IMG/VR virus record: IMGVR_UViG_3300034175_000015
Span: 1 to 39,226 of that record
DNA length: 39,226 bases
Reading direction: 5' to 3' (one strand)
Source of the DNA: a virus
The notes below the pieces were generated by a model that was not told the origin of the DNA, did not search any database, and saw only the letters and a list, made by a program, of their open reading frames with translations. Position 1 is the first letter of the stretch. Every line of letters starts with the position of its first letter. Shown here one piece after another: positions 22,311-29,538 of the stretch. The position numbers and the translations under genes were made by a program.

Positions 22311-22580
22311 ATGATGCATGGTTTCGATAAACTTGCTAAAGATATCTCTATGGGTGCATTCTTCTTAGTTGTGGAAGCTCCTGTTGGTCGTGCCTTTTCG
22401 CAAGCTTTCTGGGAGGGGAAGACTTATAGGCCAAGCCAGGTTGCATTTGATACTGCTATGAAATATGGTCTTATCAAATTCGTCGGGCTTGACACGTATC
22501 AATTTACGCCTCACGGATTGGCATTCAGAAGCTTTGTCACCAACGCAAAACAAGAAGAACGACAACTAAAATATGCTTGA
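22311..22580 (+). CDS. Hypothetical protein
   Basis: This 89-residue product (88 if ATG 22314 is used) has an amphipathic N-terminal half (FDKLAKDISMGAFFLVVEAP) and a segment AFDTAMKYGLIKFVGLDTYQFTPHG that looks like a winged-helix wing, so DNA or protein binding is conceivable. Its ribosome binding site is weak (GGGAA). It overlaps the thioredoxin-like gene by 8 bases. Not recognised. Confidence 0.57.
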   Translation: MMHGFDKLAKDISMGAFFLVVEAPVGRAFSQAFWEGKTYRPSQVAFDTAMKYGLIKFVGLDTYQFTPHGLAFRSFVTNAKQEERQLKYA

Positions 22581-22878
22581 ACAGTTGAACAAAGAGAGCT
22601 TTGACACAAAAGTTCTCGATTCAACAGAGAAAGTAGGGGTTCTGTTCCATGCTGAATGGGCTATGCCATCTGTGCATCAGTTTATCAACATGGAGCAGTT
22701 CCCTGTTTATCACGTAGATATGGAAGAAACACCTGAAGTTGGCGCTATTTTAAACATTAGAGCACTTCCTGTCATCTATGTCTTCGAAAAGGGTGAGATA
22801 AAATCTTTCAAAGTTGGATATATGGACGTCTCTGAAATCCAAAAATACTTACAACAGGAGGGTATCGTTGCGACGTAA
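22573..22878 (+). CDS. Thioredoxin-like protein lacking both active-site cysteines
   Basis: This 101-residue protein has the length and layout of a thioredoxin: strand GVLFHAEW, then the active-site position, a helix, strand VYHVDME, the cis-proline segment ALPVIYVF (P66), and VGYMD before the last helix. The usual WCGPC reads WAMPS here (W29, A30, M31, P32, S33), so it cannot do dithiol-disulfide exchange. There are no cysteines at all. T7 DNA polymerase uses host thioredoxin as a processivity clamp, a function that does not need its redox activity. This product could be a dedicated clamp for the phage polymerase at 5126 (inference). Confidence 0.8.
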   Translation: MLEQLNKESFDTKVLDSTEKVGVLFHAEWAMPSVHQFINMEQFPVYHVDMEETPEVGAILNIRALPVIYVFEKGEIKSFKVGYMDVSEIQKYLQQEGIVAT

Positions 22879-23074
22879 ACACAAATTTGGCGATGAACGT
22901 GACAAACTTGGTTCACGTCCTACAATGCCTTCTGAAACTCGTCCTGGAAAAGAATATCCTGGTGGGCGCACTTTAAGACGAAATCTCGCTAGACTTGGGA
23001 GACGGCAAACTGCTTGTCCTGATTCCAGTAAGAAACCCGGCTATAAGATGCCTGGTAGTATGAAGAAAGGATGA
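22868..23074 (+). CDS. Small basic protein, TTG start
   Basis: AGGAGG at 22857-22862 sits 5 bases before TTG 22868, which decides the start; an in-frame ATG at 22814 lies deep inside the thioredoxin-like gene. The 68-residue product is very basic and glycine/proline-rich (RRKHKFGDERDKLGSRP; GRTLRRNLARLGRR; KKPGYKMPGSMKKG), as expected for a nucleic-acid-binding or structural tail peptide. Not recognised. Confidence 0.58.
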   Translation: MRRKHKFGDERDKLGSRPTMPSETRPGKEYPGGRTLRRNLARLGRRQTACPDSSKKPGYKMPGSMKKG

Positions 23075-23298
23075 ATATGCCTAAAGCTACTTATGATCAA
23101 GCACACGTTGTTATTTCGACTAAAGAAGGAGAAGGAATTCTTCAGCAGTCTGAATTAATGCCTACGTATCGTGAAGCTGAAGAGCGTGCAACGATTTACG
23201 CTGAGGCTAACAAGACTGAAACAGTTATGATCTGCAAGCCGGTTGCGATTGTCGAGACCAAGACAGTCACTGAAGTTCGCAAGATCAACGAAGCTTAA
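23071..23298 (+). CDS. Small hypothetical protein
   Basis: The ATG at 23071 overlaps the previous stop; ATG 23077, with AAAGGA upstream, is an equally good start. The 75-residue protein has HVVISTKEGEGILQQSELMP, EAEERATIYAEAN and VAIVETKTVTEVRKI, a beta-alpha-beta pattern. Codon use resembles that of the well-expressed genes. Leader-hairpin copy 2 follows it. Not recognised. Confidence 0.6.
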   Translation: MNMPKATYDQAHVVISTKEGEGILQQSELMPTYREAEERATIYAEANKTETVMICKPVAIVETKTVTEVRKINEA

Positions 23299-23305
23299 CA
23301 ACCGC

Positions 23306-23330
23306 TCCTAGGCATGAGCATAAACTGTCT
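23306..23330 (+). promoter_or_regulatory. Repeated leader hairpin element, copy 2 of 4
   Basis: TCCT, then AGGCA (23310-23314) pairs with TGTCT (23326-23330), including one G-U pair, around loop TGAGCATAAAC. It ends 22 bases before the TTG start at 23353, upstream of AGGAGG. Confidence 0.6.
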
Positions 23331-23352
23331 ATTCTTTTAACAGGAGGCACCA

Positions 23353-24108
23353 TTGTTATATATAGCTGCACCATATGGGTCACCCTGTGGACTTTCTGTT
23401 TCTTTAGTTGCGCCTAACGAGCGTTATTTCGAAGTTGGTGAGGTAGTTATAGATTTCGGATGTCCTCCTCATATAGCAGATAGAGTTAGATCTTGTATTA
23501 AAGCGTCTGGACGTTATGACTGTTTTGTCAGTAATGGCGTTGCAAAACAATTCAACCTGCTTCAGTTCTTCATGGTAGAACTTGGTGGCAATGCTATTGT
23601 ACGTGCAACAGATTCTTATGAATACAAATTTGGTTATCTGAAACGGGACTCCATCACAGAAACAGTCGGACTCGATATCCAAGTAAAAGATTCTAACCGT
23701 CATGCTAGAAGACGGCTTAAAAAGTTTGAAGCGGTAGTTAATGTGCCTGTCGCTTCAATAGGGGATTTAATAGAGGAGGTGCTACGTGAAGTAACAGAGA
23801 AACAGGAACGAATATTCAAAGAAACCCTACTAATTAAGGATATAATAATGAAAACTTTCATTCCCCAATCGCATGACAACAATCTGAGTGCATGGCTCTC
23901 GAACGAGAACAATGCAACTCCTCTTACAGGCAAAGAGGAAGTCACTCAGACCATTCAATCTGGCGATAAGTATCCTGGTTTCCTGAAGGATAACAAAATC
24001 GTTGTTGCCACGACCGAGGGTGAAGGACGCCAGTTGGTTTCTGAAGCCAAGGCTGATACTTCTTTCTATGCTATCGATCGTTCGCTTGTCGATAACGACG
24101 CAAGCTAA
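23353..24108 (+). CDS. Hypothetical protein with a possible internal second start
   Basis: TTG 23353 is set as the start by AGGAGG five bases upstream. The full frame encodes 251 residues. Residues 1-165 (MLYIAAPYGSPCG...) form one unit ending in a charged helix (LIEEVLREVTEKQERIFKE). A second ATG at 23848, with AAGGA at correct spacing, would give an 87-residue product (MKTFIPQSHDNNLSAW...). From there on the codons shift toward those of highly expressed genes. This may be a fusion or an internally initiated gene. Neither part is recognised. Confidence 0.6.
   Translation: MLYIAAPYGSPCGLSVSLVAPNERYFEVGEVVIDFGCPPHIADRVRSCIKASGRYDCFVSNGVAKQFNLLQFFMVELGGNAIVRATDSYEYKFGYLKRDSITETVGLDIQVKDSNRHARRRLKKFEAVVNVPVASIGDLIEEVLREVTEKQERIFKETLLIKDIIMKTFIPQSHDNNLSAWLSNENNATPLTGKEEVTQTIQSGDKYPGFLKDNKIVVATTEGEGRQLVSEAKADTSFYAIDRSLVDNDAS
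23848..24108 (+). CDS. Possible separate product from internal ATG
   Basis: TTAAGGATAATA precedes ATG 23848, a good ribosome binding site inside the longer frame. The 87-residue product would be MKTFIPQSHDNNLSAWLSNE..., with DKYPGFLKDNKIVVATTEGEG in the middle. Codon use (GTC, ACC, AAG, GGC) differs from the upstream part of the same frame, which supports an independent, strongly expressed protein. Function unknown. Confidence 0.42.
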   Translation: MKTFIPQSHDNNLSAWLSNENNATPLTGKEEVTQTIQSGDKYPGFLKDNKIVVATTEGEGRQLVSEAKADTSFYAIDRSLVDNDAS

Positions 24109-24116
24109 TATTGATT

Positions 24117-24145
24117 CCGTTAGCTAGCAACAGCTAGTTTAGCGG
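24117..24145 (+). other. Intergenic hairpin with one-base 3' bulge
   Basis: CCGTTAGCTAGC (24117-24128) pairs with GCTAG-TTTAGCGG (24133-24145), with one base bulged on the 3' side and loop AACA. It is followed by GGAACTCC and leader-hairpin copy 3, the same order as at 4066-4129. There is no U-run, so it is not a typical terminator. Confidence 0.52.
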
Positions 24146-24150
24146 GGAAC

Positions 24151-24175
24151 TCCTGGGCATGAGTATAAACTGCCC
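24151..24175 (+). promoter_or_regulatory. Repeated leader hairpin element, copy 3 of 4
   Basis: TCCT, then GGGCA (24155-24159) pairs with TGCCC (24171-24175) around loop TGAGTATAAAC. Compared with copy 1, the outer pair has changed from A-T to G-C on both sides. It ends 27 bases before ATG 24203. Confidence 0.62.
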
Positions 24176-24202
24176 ACTCTTTTTAACAAGGTAAATCATT
24201 TA

Positions 24203-24646
24203 ATGTCGAATAATGTTAAGTTCACCGTTGGTACTCAATCTTTTGAGATCGTCCAGCGTCCTCACTTCAAGTTTGATATTCTTGAAGGTACTACTGTTCG
24301 TGGGTCAGGCCTCACTGCTGGAGAAGTATTTGAATTCTTTAGCTCAAAGCTTGCTGGTGCTGTAGATATGATTGGTAAACTCAATGAGTTGTCCAGCACC
24401 TCTAACGAAAGTTGGAAGAATCTAGTTGATACTATTACGAATCATTCATTGGCAGATGGTTCGCGTGTTAGTGTTGATCTTGATGCAAGTCCTCAGAATC
24501 CTTCGGTCAATGTAACTTTCAATGCTGGTACACCAGATGAAGTTGTCAAGACCTATCGCTTAAACGATGTTCTTCCAAACGTATGGTTCTGGCGTTTGGC
24601 CACTCTTGCTCTTAGCGGATTGGTAGCCTTTCAGAACTTCTTCTAA
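24203..24646 (+). CDS. Hypothetical protein with a hydrophobic C-terminus
   Basis: This 147-residue protein starts MSNNVKFTVGTQSFEIVQRP and has a beta-rich middle (SRVSVDLDASPQNPSVNVTF). Its last 20 residues, VWFWRLATLALSGLVAFQNFF without the first V, are hydrophobic enough to be a membrane anchor. Codon use is that of a well-expressed gene and leader-hairpin copy 3 precedes it. No family is recognised; a tail-anchored membrane protein is possible. Confidence 0.65.
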   Translation: MSNNVKFTVGTQSFEIVQRPHFKFDILEGTTVRGSGLTAGEVFEFFSSKLAGAVDMIGKLNELSSTSNESWKNLVDTITNHSLADGSRVSVDLDASPQNPSVNVTFNAGTPDEVVKTYRLNDVLPNVWFWRLATLALSGLVAFQNFF

Positions 24647-24657
24647 AGGAGCATGAC

Positions 24658-25179
24658 ATGGTTGATTTCAGTATACCTAAAGAGTTTCCTGTTGGTGCAA
24701 CAATTCGCGATAGGCTTTCTGGTGCTACTGGAAAAGTCGGTGGTTATATGAAGAGAATTAATGGTTGTATCCAGGTTCTTTTAGTGCCGCAAGTAACAGA
24801 AGGTGGTACTGATACCAATAAGCAATATTACTATGATCAACCATTATTAGAAGTCCTTGATGCCTCTACAGCAATTGATGGCTTAGGTGCTCCTGATTTT
24901 CCAATTAAATTTGATATTGGAACGCAGGTAGTTGATCCAGTCTCTGGCTATGAAGGTATTGTTACTGAAATCTCTCTAGCAGCTAATGGCTGTTTTGATT
25001 GCAATGTTACAAGTAAAGGTCAGAGCTTATTTGATGGACCTTCTGTTCGTGCATTCGATCATCGTCGACTAGAACAAAAGTTCGTGGTTGCTGAAGAAGG
25101 CGCAAAGCCTAAAAAAGCTCCCAAGGTTAAGACAGGTGCAACATCAGGAGGTTGTGCGCCCATGTTGAAATGCAGTTAA
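24658..25179 (+). CDS. Hypothetical protein with two SH3/KOW-like repeats
   Basis: GGAG stands just before ATG 24658. Two similar units are visible in 173 residues: about 8-45 (FPVGATIRDRLSGATGKVGG) and about 82-120 (FDIGTQVVDPVSGYEGIVTE), each with a G-x-x-(V/I)-x-D-x-x-S-G-x-x-G pattern typical of small SH3- or KOW-like barrels, separated by a linker. The C-terminus is Lys/Pro-rich and ends GGCAPMLKCS. The role is unknown; the fold suggests protein or RNA binding (inference). Confidence 0.63.
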   Translation: MVDFSIPKEFPVGATIRDRLSGATGKVGGYMKRINGCIQVLLVPQVTEGGTDTNKQYYYDQPLLEVLDASTAIDGLGAPDFPIKFDIGTQVVDPVSGYEGIVTEISLAANGCFDCNVTSKGQSLFDGPSVRAFDHRRLEQKFVVAEEGAKPKKAPKVKTGATSGGCAPMLKCS

Positions 25180-25307
25180 AGTATCGTTATAAAATCACTA
25201 GGAAGAATGGAGCAATAGCATCTGGGATGATGCGTAATCTTGAATCGTTAAAACATTTTCAAGTTGAAGATGGTGATAAAATTGCTATCGATGTTACTTT
25301 AAAATAG
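25170..25307 (+). CDS. Very small basic protein
   Basis: ATG 25170 overlaps the previous gene by 10 bases. The 45-residue product MQLKYRYKITRKNGAIASG..., ending KIAIDVTLK, is basic and strand-rich. AGGAGG lies about 18 bases upstream, farther than usual, so initiation may depend on coupling. It fills an otherwise empty gap and is therefore probably real. Not recognised. Confidence 0.45.
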   Translation: MQLKYRYKITRKNGAIASGMMRNLESLKHFQVEDGDKIAIDVTLK

Positions 25308-25316
25308 GAGAATATA

Positions 25317-25778
25317 ATGCGTATCGCTATTCGAGACCAGAGGTTGTTCCTCAATTTTAAACTGAACGAGGTACCTGCTGAACTTCTCAACGGTGTTCGT
25401 GTTACTGCTACCGATTACTGTGTTTTTCTTGTCCCTGACGCAGAAGGACCGAAAGGTTCTGCAAATCAAAACGAACATGTCTTTACACTTCAGAAGATCG
25501 AAGATAGGGATAAGCTCCCTACCAAAGTTGAAGCGATCGAGACAGAGATCATCAAATTGGAAGAGAAACGTTGGTGCGTCATTTATGATCAAGCCAAGAT
25601 GCCGAAGATTACTGATCTTGTCGACGAGACAGATGTAGTAGCACCTTCGCTTCTGTCTGGCTTCGGTGTCATCAAGGATGCTGCATCGCTTCTCAATGAT
25701 CTTGTGAGTGAAAATCCTGAAGAAGTCTCTCTTGAGATTGTCGAAGGTCGCCTCAAGGTGAAGCTCGAACTTAGTTAG
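25317..25778 (+). CDS. Hypothetical protein, well expressed
   Basis: This 153-residue protein has a good binding site (GGAG) and is followed directly by a strong terminator. It is acidic with beta strands in the N-terminal half (LFLNFKLNEVP; VTATDYCVFLVPDAEG) and helices after residue 70 (KVEAIETEIIKLEEKRW). C-ending codons (ATC, GTC, CTC) suggest high expression. No family is recognised. Confidence 0.65.
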   Translation: MRIAIRDQRLFLNFKLNEVPAELLNGVRVTATDYCVFLVPDAEGPKGSANQNEHVFTLQKIEDRDKLPTKVEAIETEIIKLEEKRWCVIYDQAKMPKITDLVDETDVVAPSLLSGFGVIKDAASLLNDLVSENPEEVSLEIVEGRLKVKLELS

Positions 25779-25785
25779 AATAGAG

Positions 25786-25822
25786 ACCCTCCCATGCTTT
25801 TGTTAGTGTGGGAGGGTTTTTT
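25786..25822 (+). terminator. Rho-independent terminator
   Basis: ACCCTCCCA (25786-25794) pairs with TGGGAGGGT (25809-25817), with G-U pairs extending inward, and TTTTTT follows. It closes the unit that begins around 21.9 kb. Confidence 0.92.
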
Positions 25823-25851
25823 AACGCCTTTATTTTTTCCAGGAGGGGCTA

Positions 25852-26073
25852 ATGGTACGTGATTATTTTTTGTATATAATCAGCTTTAGATATTTGAAAC
25901 GTGTCCTTGCTGAAAATGATGTGCGTGAATATCCAAATCATCCAGAAGTAATACGTATTGCTGCACCTTCACAAGCACTTGCAGAGGCGTATCTCTATGA
26001 ATTACACAAAGGCGCTAACATTCTATCTGTTCGTTGGATGCCAATTGACACTATGATAGAGCTTCACACTTAG
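25852..26073 (+). CDS. Small hypothetical protein
   Basis: AGGAGGGG precedes ATG 25852. The 73-residue product has YFLYIISFRYLKRVLAENDV, then VIRIAAPSQALAEAYLYELHKGA and ILSVRWMPID. The 'A-P-S-x-A-x-A-Y-x-Y-E' part resembles small proteins that handle one residue per phage tail or host target, but I cannot assign it. It opens the unit after the terminator at 25786. Confidence 0.58.
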   Translation: MVRDYFLYIISFRYLKRVLAENDVREYPNHPEVIRIAAPSQALAEAYLYELHKGANILSVRWMPIDTMIELHT

Positions 26074-26082
26074 GAGGATAAT

Positions 26083-26331
26083 ATGAAGTCGCTTCAAGTT
26101 GCTAAACATAATATTCCAGATGCTGATAACTATACAGAACTACAAGTAATGCGCTCAGCCGCTGGTTATTATGTGGGGACATATTACAATAACTATGATG
26201 ACATTGGTGCATTATTGTTTCAAGAACCTGGTTCTCGTGAGTCTGCTTATTTCAGAACTGAAGAAGAAGCAAGAGCTTGTCTTGCGAGAATAGAGGGTGG
26301 AGATCGTTCTGAAGTAAGGTGGGCTCCATGA
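26083..26331 (+). CDS. Small hypothetical protein
   Basis: AGGAGG stands before ATG 26083. The 82-residue protein has VMRSAAGYYVGTYYNNYDD, AYFRTEEEARACLARIE and ends SEVRWAP. The N-terminal aromatic part looks like beta strands and the Glu/Ala part like a helix. Its stop overlaps the next ATG (ATGA). Not recognised. Confidence 0.6.
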   Translation: MKSLQVAKHNIPDADNYTELQVMRSAAGYYVGTYYNNYDDIGALLFQEPGSRESAYFRTEEEARACLARIEGGDRSEVRWAP

Positions 26332-26594
26332 TAACATTTCAAATGCGGGTAATACCATATGGTATTGAAGCACCTGAAATGCTTGTGTATGGTACAATTG
26401 CTACTACTCCTGATAACAAGCGTCATAAGTATACTATTAACGATAATAATGGTACACTGATCTTTGCAGGGAGTATGCGTAAAGAATACTCAGGACACAG
26501 GAATCCTTTGAAACTTATGAAGGCTATTCTCGATCGACATGACGTAGATAAAATTAAACACAATCACATTAAAGTGGAGGGCTATGATGCTTGA
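26328..26594 (+). CDS. Small hypothetical protein
   Basis: ATG 26328 overlaps the previous stop (ATGA), with AAGG upstream; an in-frame GTG at 26319 is less likely. The 88-residue product reads MITFQMRVIPYGIEAPEM, then ATTPDNKRHKYTINDNNGTL and LMKAILDRHDVDKIKHNH. It has a beta-then-helix layout. It overlaps the 662-residue protein gene by 11 bases. Not recognised. Confidence 0.6.
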   Translation: MITFQMRVIPYGIEAPEMLVYGTIATTPDNKRHKYTINDNNGTLIFAGSMRKEYSGHRNPLKLMKAILDRHDVDKIKHNHIKVEGYDA

Positions 26595-28572
26595 AGAATT
26601 TCCAAAATTCGCTGATATGGTACACGCCAGATATCTTGAAATGGCAAAGAATGAGCTATATGTAGTAGATATCGAGGATATCTTCAGCACATATCTTGCA
26701 GCTTTTCCGGAGGGGACTAATCCAATCTTTCGTGAAAGGACTGAGCATGATTGTTCGTGTTGTAAGCAATTCATCAGGACTCTTGGAGCCCTTGTTACAA
26801 TTCACAATGGCAATGTATCGTCTGTATGGGACTGTGTGGGACTCCCGTATCCATACGATGTTGTTGCAGGACAAATGTCCGCTGCACTCCGCCAGCTTCC
26901 AATACGAACCGTTTTTAGAACCAAAGAACGTCAGTACGGAACAAAGTACAACTATGATACGGAAACTTCTAGACGATGGGATCACTTCCATGGTCGTGTA
27001 GAAGATAAGCATTACTCTCTCAATGCTGATACCGTTCGTGGTGAAATGATGTCTGCTAAAGATGTCATGAAGAGGGGTCTTGAAGAATTGCATCCTGTGG
27101 CACTAGCAACGGTACATGATCTGATTGCCTCAAATTCTTTCTATCGCGGTGCAGAACATAAACCTGCTCTTGATGGTTTCATAACGCTTCAACGTAAATA
27201 TCTAGAAGCTGATAGTAAAGAACTCTTCATCTTAGAGAACATGAATGATCGTGCGGCTCGTTTCCGTAATACGGTCATTGGTACACTTGTAGTGGACCTT
27301 TCTGAAGGTGTTGAGCTTGAAACTGCAGTTCGTAAGTTTGAAGCTAAAGTGGCTCCAGCTAATTATAAGCGTACTACCAGTCTTATCACTCCACGTATGA
27401 TTGATGATGCTGTGAATAAGCTTAAAGAAATGGGACTTGAGGGTGCAGTCGAGAGAAGGTTTGCACGTATTGAAGATGTATCAGTGAACAATGTTCTATT
27501 CGTAGACAACGCTGCTAGATCAAAGATGCGTGATGGTTTGACTAGTCTCTTGATGAGTGCTGCTAAACCTGCTACTGTCAGCATTGACTATAAAGAAAAG
27601 GTGAGTGTTGAGGATTTCCTTTCAACTATTGTTCCAAAGGCATCTTCACTCGAACTTCTTCTTGAGAACAAGCATCTATCCAATTTTGTATCTCTGACTG
27701 CTCCTGCTAAAGAAGACACTGGTCAGTTATTCAGATGGGGTAACGATTTCGCTTGGTCTTATGATGGTGAGGTCACAGACTCTATTAAACAGCGTGTTAA
27801 GGCTGCTGGCGGTAATGTCGATGCTGCTCTTCGAGTATCGCTTGCATGGTTCAATACAGATGATCTTGATCTTCATGTACGTACACCTTATGGTCAACAT
27901 ATCTATTATGGCAACAAGGGAAATCCATCTACTGGTAACCTTGATGTAGATATGAATGTTGGCCATACCGTTCGTAATGCTGTTGAGAATGTCTCTTGGA
28001 CTTATCCTCCTAGAGACGGTAACTATGTGGTGCAAGTTAATAACTTCACTAAACGAGAGAGTGTTGATGTTGGATTCATGATAGAAGTTCAATCTAATGG
28101 ACAGATTCAACAATTCAGTCATAAACCAGGTCTTCCTGCTAAATCGACTGTTGATGTCTTAACGATTACTGTTCGTAAAGGCGTTATTGAATCGATCAAA
28201 ACTCATGGTTCACTTGTAGGTGGAAGCGTCCCAACTGACAAATGGGGTGTGCAAACTGAAACACTTGTTCCTGTAGATACTCTTATGTTAAGTCCTAACT
28301 ATTGGGATGGACAACATGTTGGCAATCAGCACTTGTTCTTTATACTGAAAGGTTGTAAGAACCCAGAGCCGGTTCGTGGCATCTATAATGAGTTTCTCAA
28401 GAGTGAACTTGAACCTCATCGGAAGGTCTTTGAAGTCCTCGGTGGTAAGCTGAAATGCGAACCTACTGATGATCAACTTTCTGGTGTCGGTTTCTCGTCT
28501 ACAAAACGAGACGCTGTAACAGTAGTAGTTAAGGGTGAAAGCATTAACAAAGCATTTGAGGTAACCTTCTAA
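26584..28572 (+). CDS. Large protein with DUF2135-like beta-sandwich domain
   Basis: GGAGG precedes ATG 26584. The 662-residue protein has an N-terminal region with clustered cysteines (HDCSCCKQ at 55-62; C84), a long helical middle (about 150-350), and at about 413-505 a domain reading RVSLAWFNTDDLDLHVRTP, IYYGNKG, GNLDVDMN and DGNYVVQVNNF. This matches the pattern of DUF2135/YfaP-like domains, in which acidic residues probably bind metal. A further C-terminal domain covers about 520-662. No structural-protein hallmark is visible. It is the longest gene in the accessory region and its function is unknown. Confidence 0.8.
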   Translation: MMLEEFPKFADMVHARYLEMAKNELYVVDIEDIFSTYLAAFPEGTNPIFRERTEHDCSCCKQFIRTLGALVTIHNGNVSSVWDCVGLPYPYDVVAGQMSAALRQLPIRTVFRTKERQYGTKYNYDTETSRRWDHFHGRVEDKHYSLNADTVRGEMMSAKDVMKRGLEELHPVALATVHDLIASNSFYRGAEHKPALDGFITLQRKYLEADSKELFILENMNDRAARFRNTVIGTLVVDLSEGVELETAVRKFEAKVAPANYKRTTSLITPRMIDDAVNKLKEMGLEGAVERRFARIEDVSVNNVLFVDNAARSKMRDGLTSLLMSAAKPATVSIDYKEKVSVEDFLSTIVPKASSLELLLENKHLSNFVSLTAPAKEDTGQLFRWGNDFAWSYDGEVTDSIKQRVKAAGGNVDAALRVSLAWFNTDDLDLHVRTPYGQHIYYGNKGNPSTGNLDVDMNVGHTVRNAVENVSWTYPPRDGNYVVQVNNFTKRESVDVGFMIEVQSNGQIQQFSHKPGLPAKSTVDVLTITVRKGVIESIKTHGSLVGGSVPTDKWGVQTETLVPVDTLMLSPNYWDGQHVGNQHLFFILKGCKNPEPVRGIYNEFLKSELEPHRKVFEVLGGKLKCEPTDDQLSGVGFSSTKRDAVTVVVKGESINKAFEVTF

Positions 28573-28742
28573 TGGGTGCCTTTGCTTTCACATTATTGTT
28601 CACTATCAGTATAGCTTGGATAGTAAATTGGATGCTTGGTGAATTTACTACAATCAAAACCAAGATACCTAATATCTATTTTCCAATCGCATTGGTGGTA
28701 GCAGTATGGTTGTTTATGATGGTTTTAACTTGGAGTGCATAG
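28572..28742 (+). CDS. Small two-span membrane protein
   Basis: ATG 28572 overlaps the preceding stop (TAATG). The 56-residue product has two hydrophobic segments, FAFTLLFTISIAWIVNWML and FPIALVVAVWLFMMVLTW, joined by a short polar loop with basic residues. It should cross the inner membrane twice. Not recognised; small membrane proteins of this type can be holins or exclusion proteins, without evidence for either here. Confidence 0.6.
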   Translation: MGAFAFTLLFTISIAWIVNWMLGEFTTIKTKIPNIYFPIALVVAVWLFMMVLTWSA

Positions 28743-28743
28743 A

Positions 28744-29145
28744 ATGGATTATTTCGTAGAAGCAACTCGTAAAAAGTATCGCTACAAGTCAACTCGTGGT
28801 GATATCACTACAGAACAACTCTGGGATCTTCCTCTCAAGAGCACAGTTGGTTTTGATCTTGATACAGTTGCCAAGGGTATTAGCCGTGAGGTTAAGGCAG
28901 AGACTGAAGAATCGTTCGTCACGACTACTGCTAATGCTGGTGCTGAACTTGCTAAGAACAAGCTTGAAGTTGTGAAGGCAATCATTGCTACTAAGATTGC
29001 TGAATCGAAGGCACTTGAAGATCGCAGGGAGAGAGCAACTAAGCGAGCACGTATTCTTGATGCTCTCGATCAGAAGGAAGGACAGGCGCTTACTAACGCT
29101 TCTATTGATGAGCTTAAGAAGCAGCTTGCTGAATTGGACGCCTAA
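28744..29145 (+). CDS. Helical, coiled-coil-like protein
   Basis: ATG 28744 has GGAG eight bases upstream; GTG 28735 in the same frame is less suitable. The 133-residue protein begins MDYFVEATRKKYRYKSTRG, continues TTEQLWDLPL and then becomes a long charged helix from about 45 to 133. Codon use is that of a well-expressed gene, and a terminator follows at once. Similar 'TEQLWDLPL' proteins occur in other phages without a known function. Confidence 0.65.
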   Translation: MDYFVEATRKKYRYKSTRGDITTEQLWDLPLKSTVGFDLDTVAKGISREVKAETEESFVTTTANAGAELAKNKLEVVKAIIATKIAESKALEDRRERATKRARILDALDQKEGQALTNASIDELKKQLAELDA

Positions 29146-29151
29146 ATAAGA

Positions 29152-29185
29152 GTGCGGAGGGACTTGTCACCCCTCCGTGCATTTT
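29152..29185 (+). terminator. Rho-independent terminator
   Basis: GTGCGGAGGG (29152-29161) pairs with CCCTCCGTGC (29171-29180) through two G-U pairs, and ATTTT follows. It separates the 25.9-29.1 kb unit from the paralogue-rich block. Confidence 0.8.
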
Positions 29186-29196
29186 GAGGAATAGTC

Positions 29197-29538
29197 ATGA
29201 AACAAGATGTTAAAGAAAAGTGGATCTCTGATCTTCGTTCTGGTAATTACAAGCAGGCTCAACAATCACTTAGAAATAGAGAAGGTTATTGTTGCTTAGG
29301 TGTCTTGTGTGAATCCATGGGATACAAAGATTGGAAAGACGCTGGTGAGGATGACTACTCGTTAAGAGGCTTCTACCATAAAGGAGAAGATAATGTCTAT
29401 ATCACTGGTGATCTTAATGAACAATTGCTAGAAGAAGCGGGTCTTACAAGAAAAGATACGCAGCAATTGATTACTCTGAATGATACAGATAACTATACTT
29501 TTGAAGATATCGCGACATACGTAGAAGAAAAATTATGA
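29197..29538 (+). CDS. CCLGVLC-family small protein, member 1
   Basis: This 113-residue protein has the layout shared by seven proteins in the next 6.5 kb: an N-terminal helix KEKWISDLRSGNYKQ, the core YCCLGVLCES near residue 32, a variable middle, then LITLNDTDNYTFEDIATYVEEKL at the C-terminus. The CC-x(4)-C arrangement suggests a metal or redox site, but no enzyme motif is known to me. Related sequences are widespread in phages as proteins of unknown function. GAGGAATAG precedes ATG 29197, and the stop overlaps the next ATG. Confidence 0.75.
   Translation: MKQDVKEKWISDLRSGNYKQAQQSLRNREGYCCLGVLCESMGYKDWKDAGEDDYSLRGFYHKGEDNVYITGDLNEQLLEEAGLTRKDTQQLITLNDTDNYTFEDIATYVEEKL

Noticed and set aside
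26656-27093. 145-codon minus-strand frame opposite the 662-residue protein
   Set aside because: It is opposite strong coding sequence and no minus-strand gene anywhere in the window has supporting signals.
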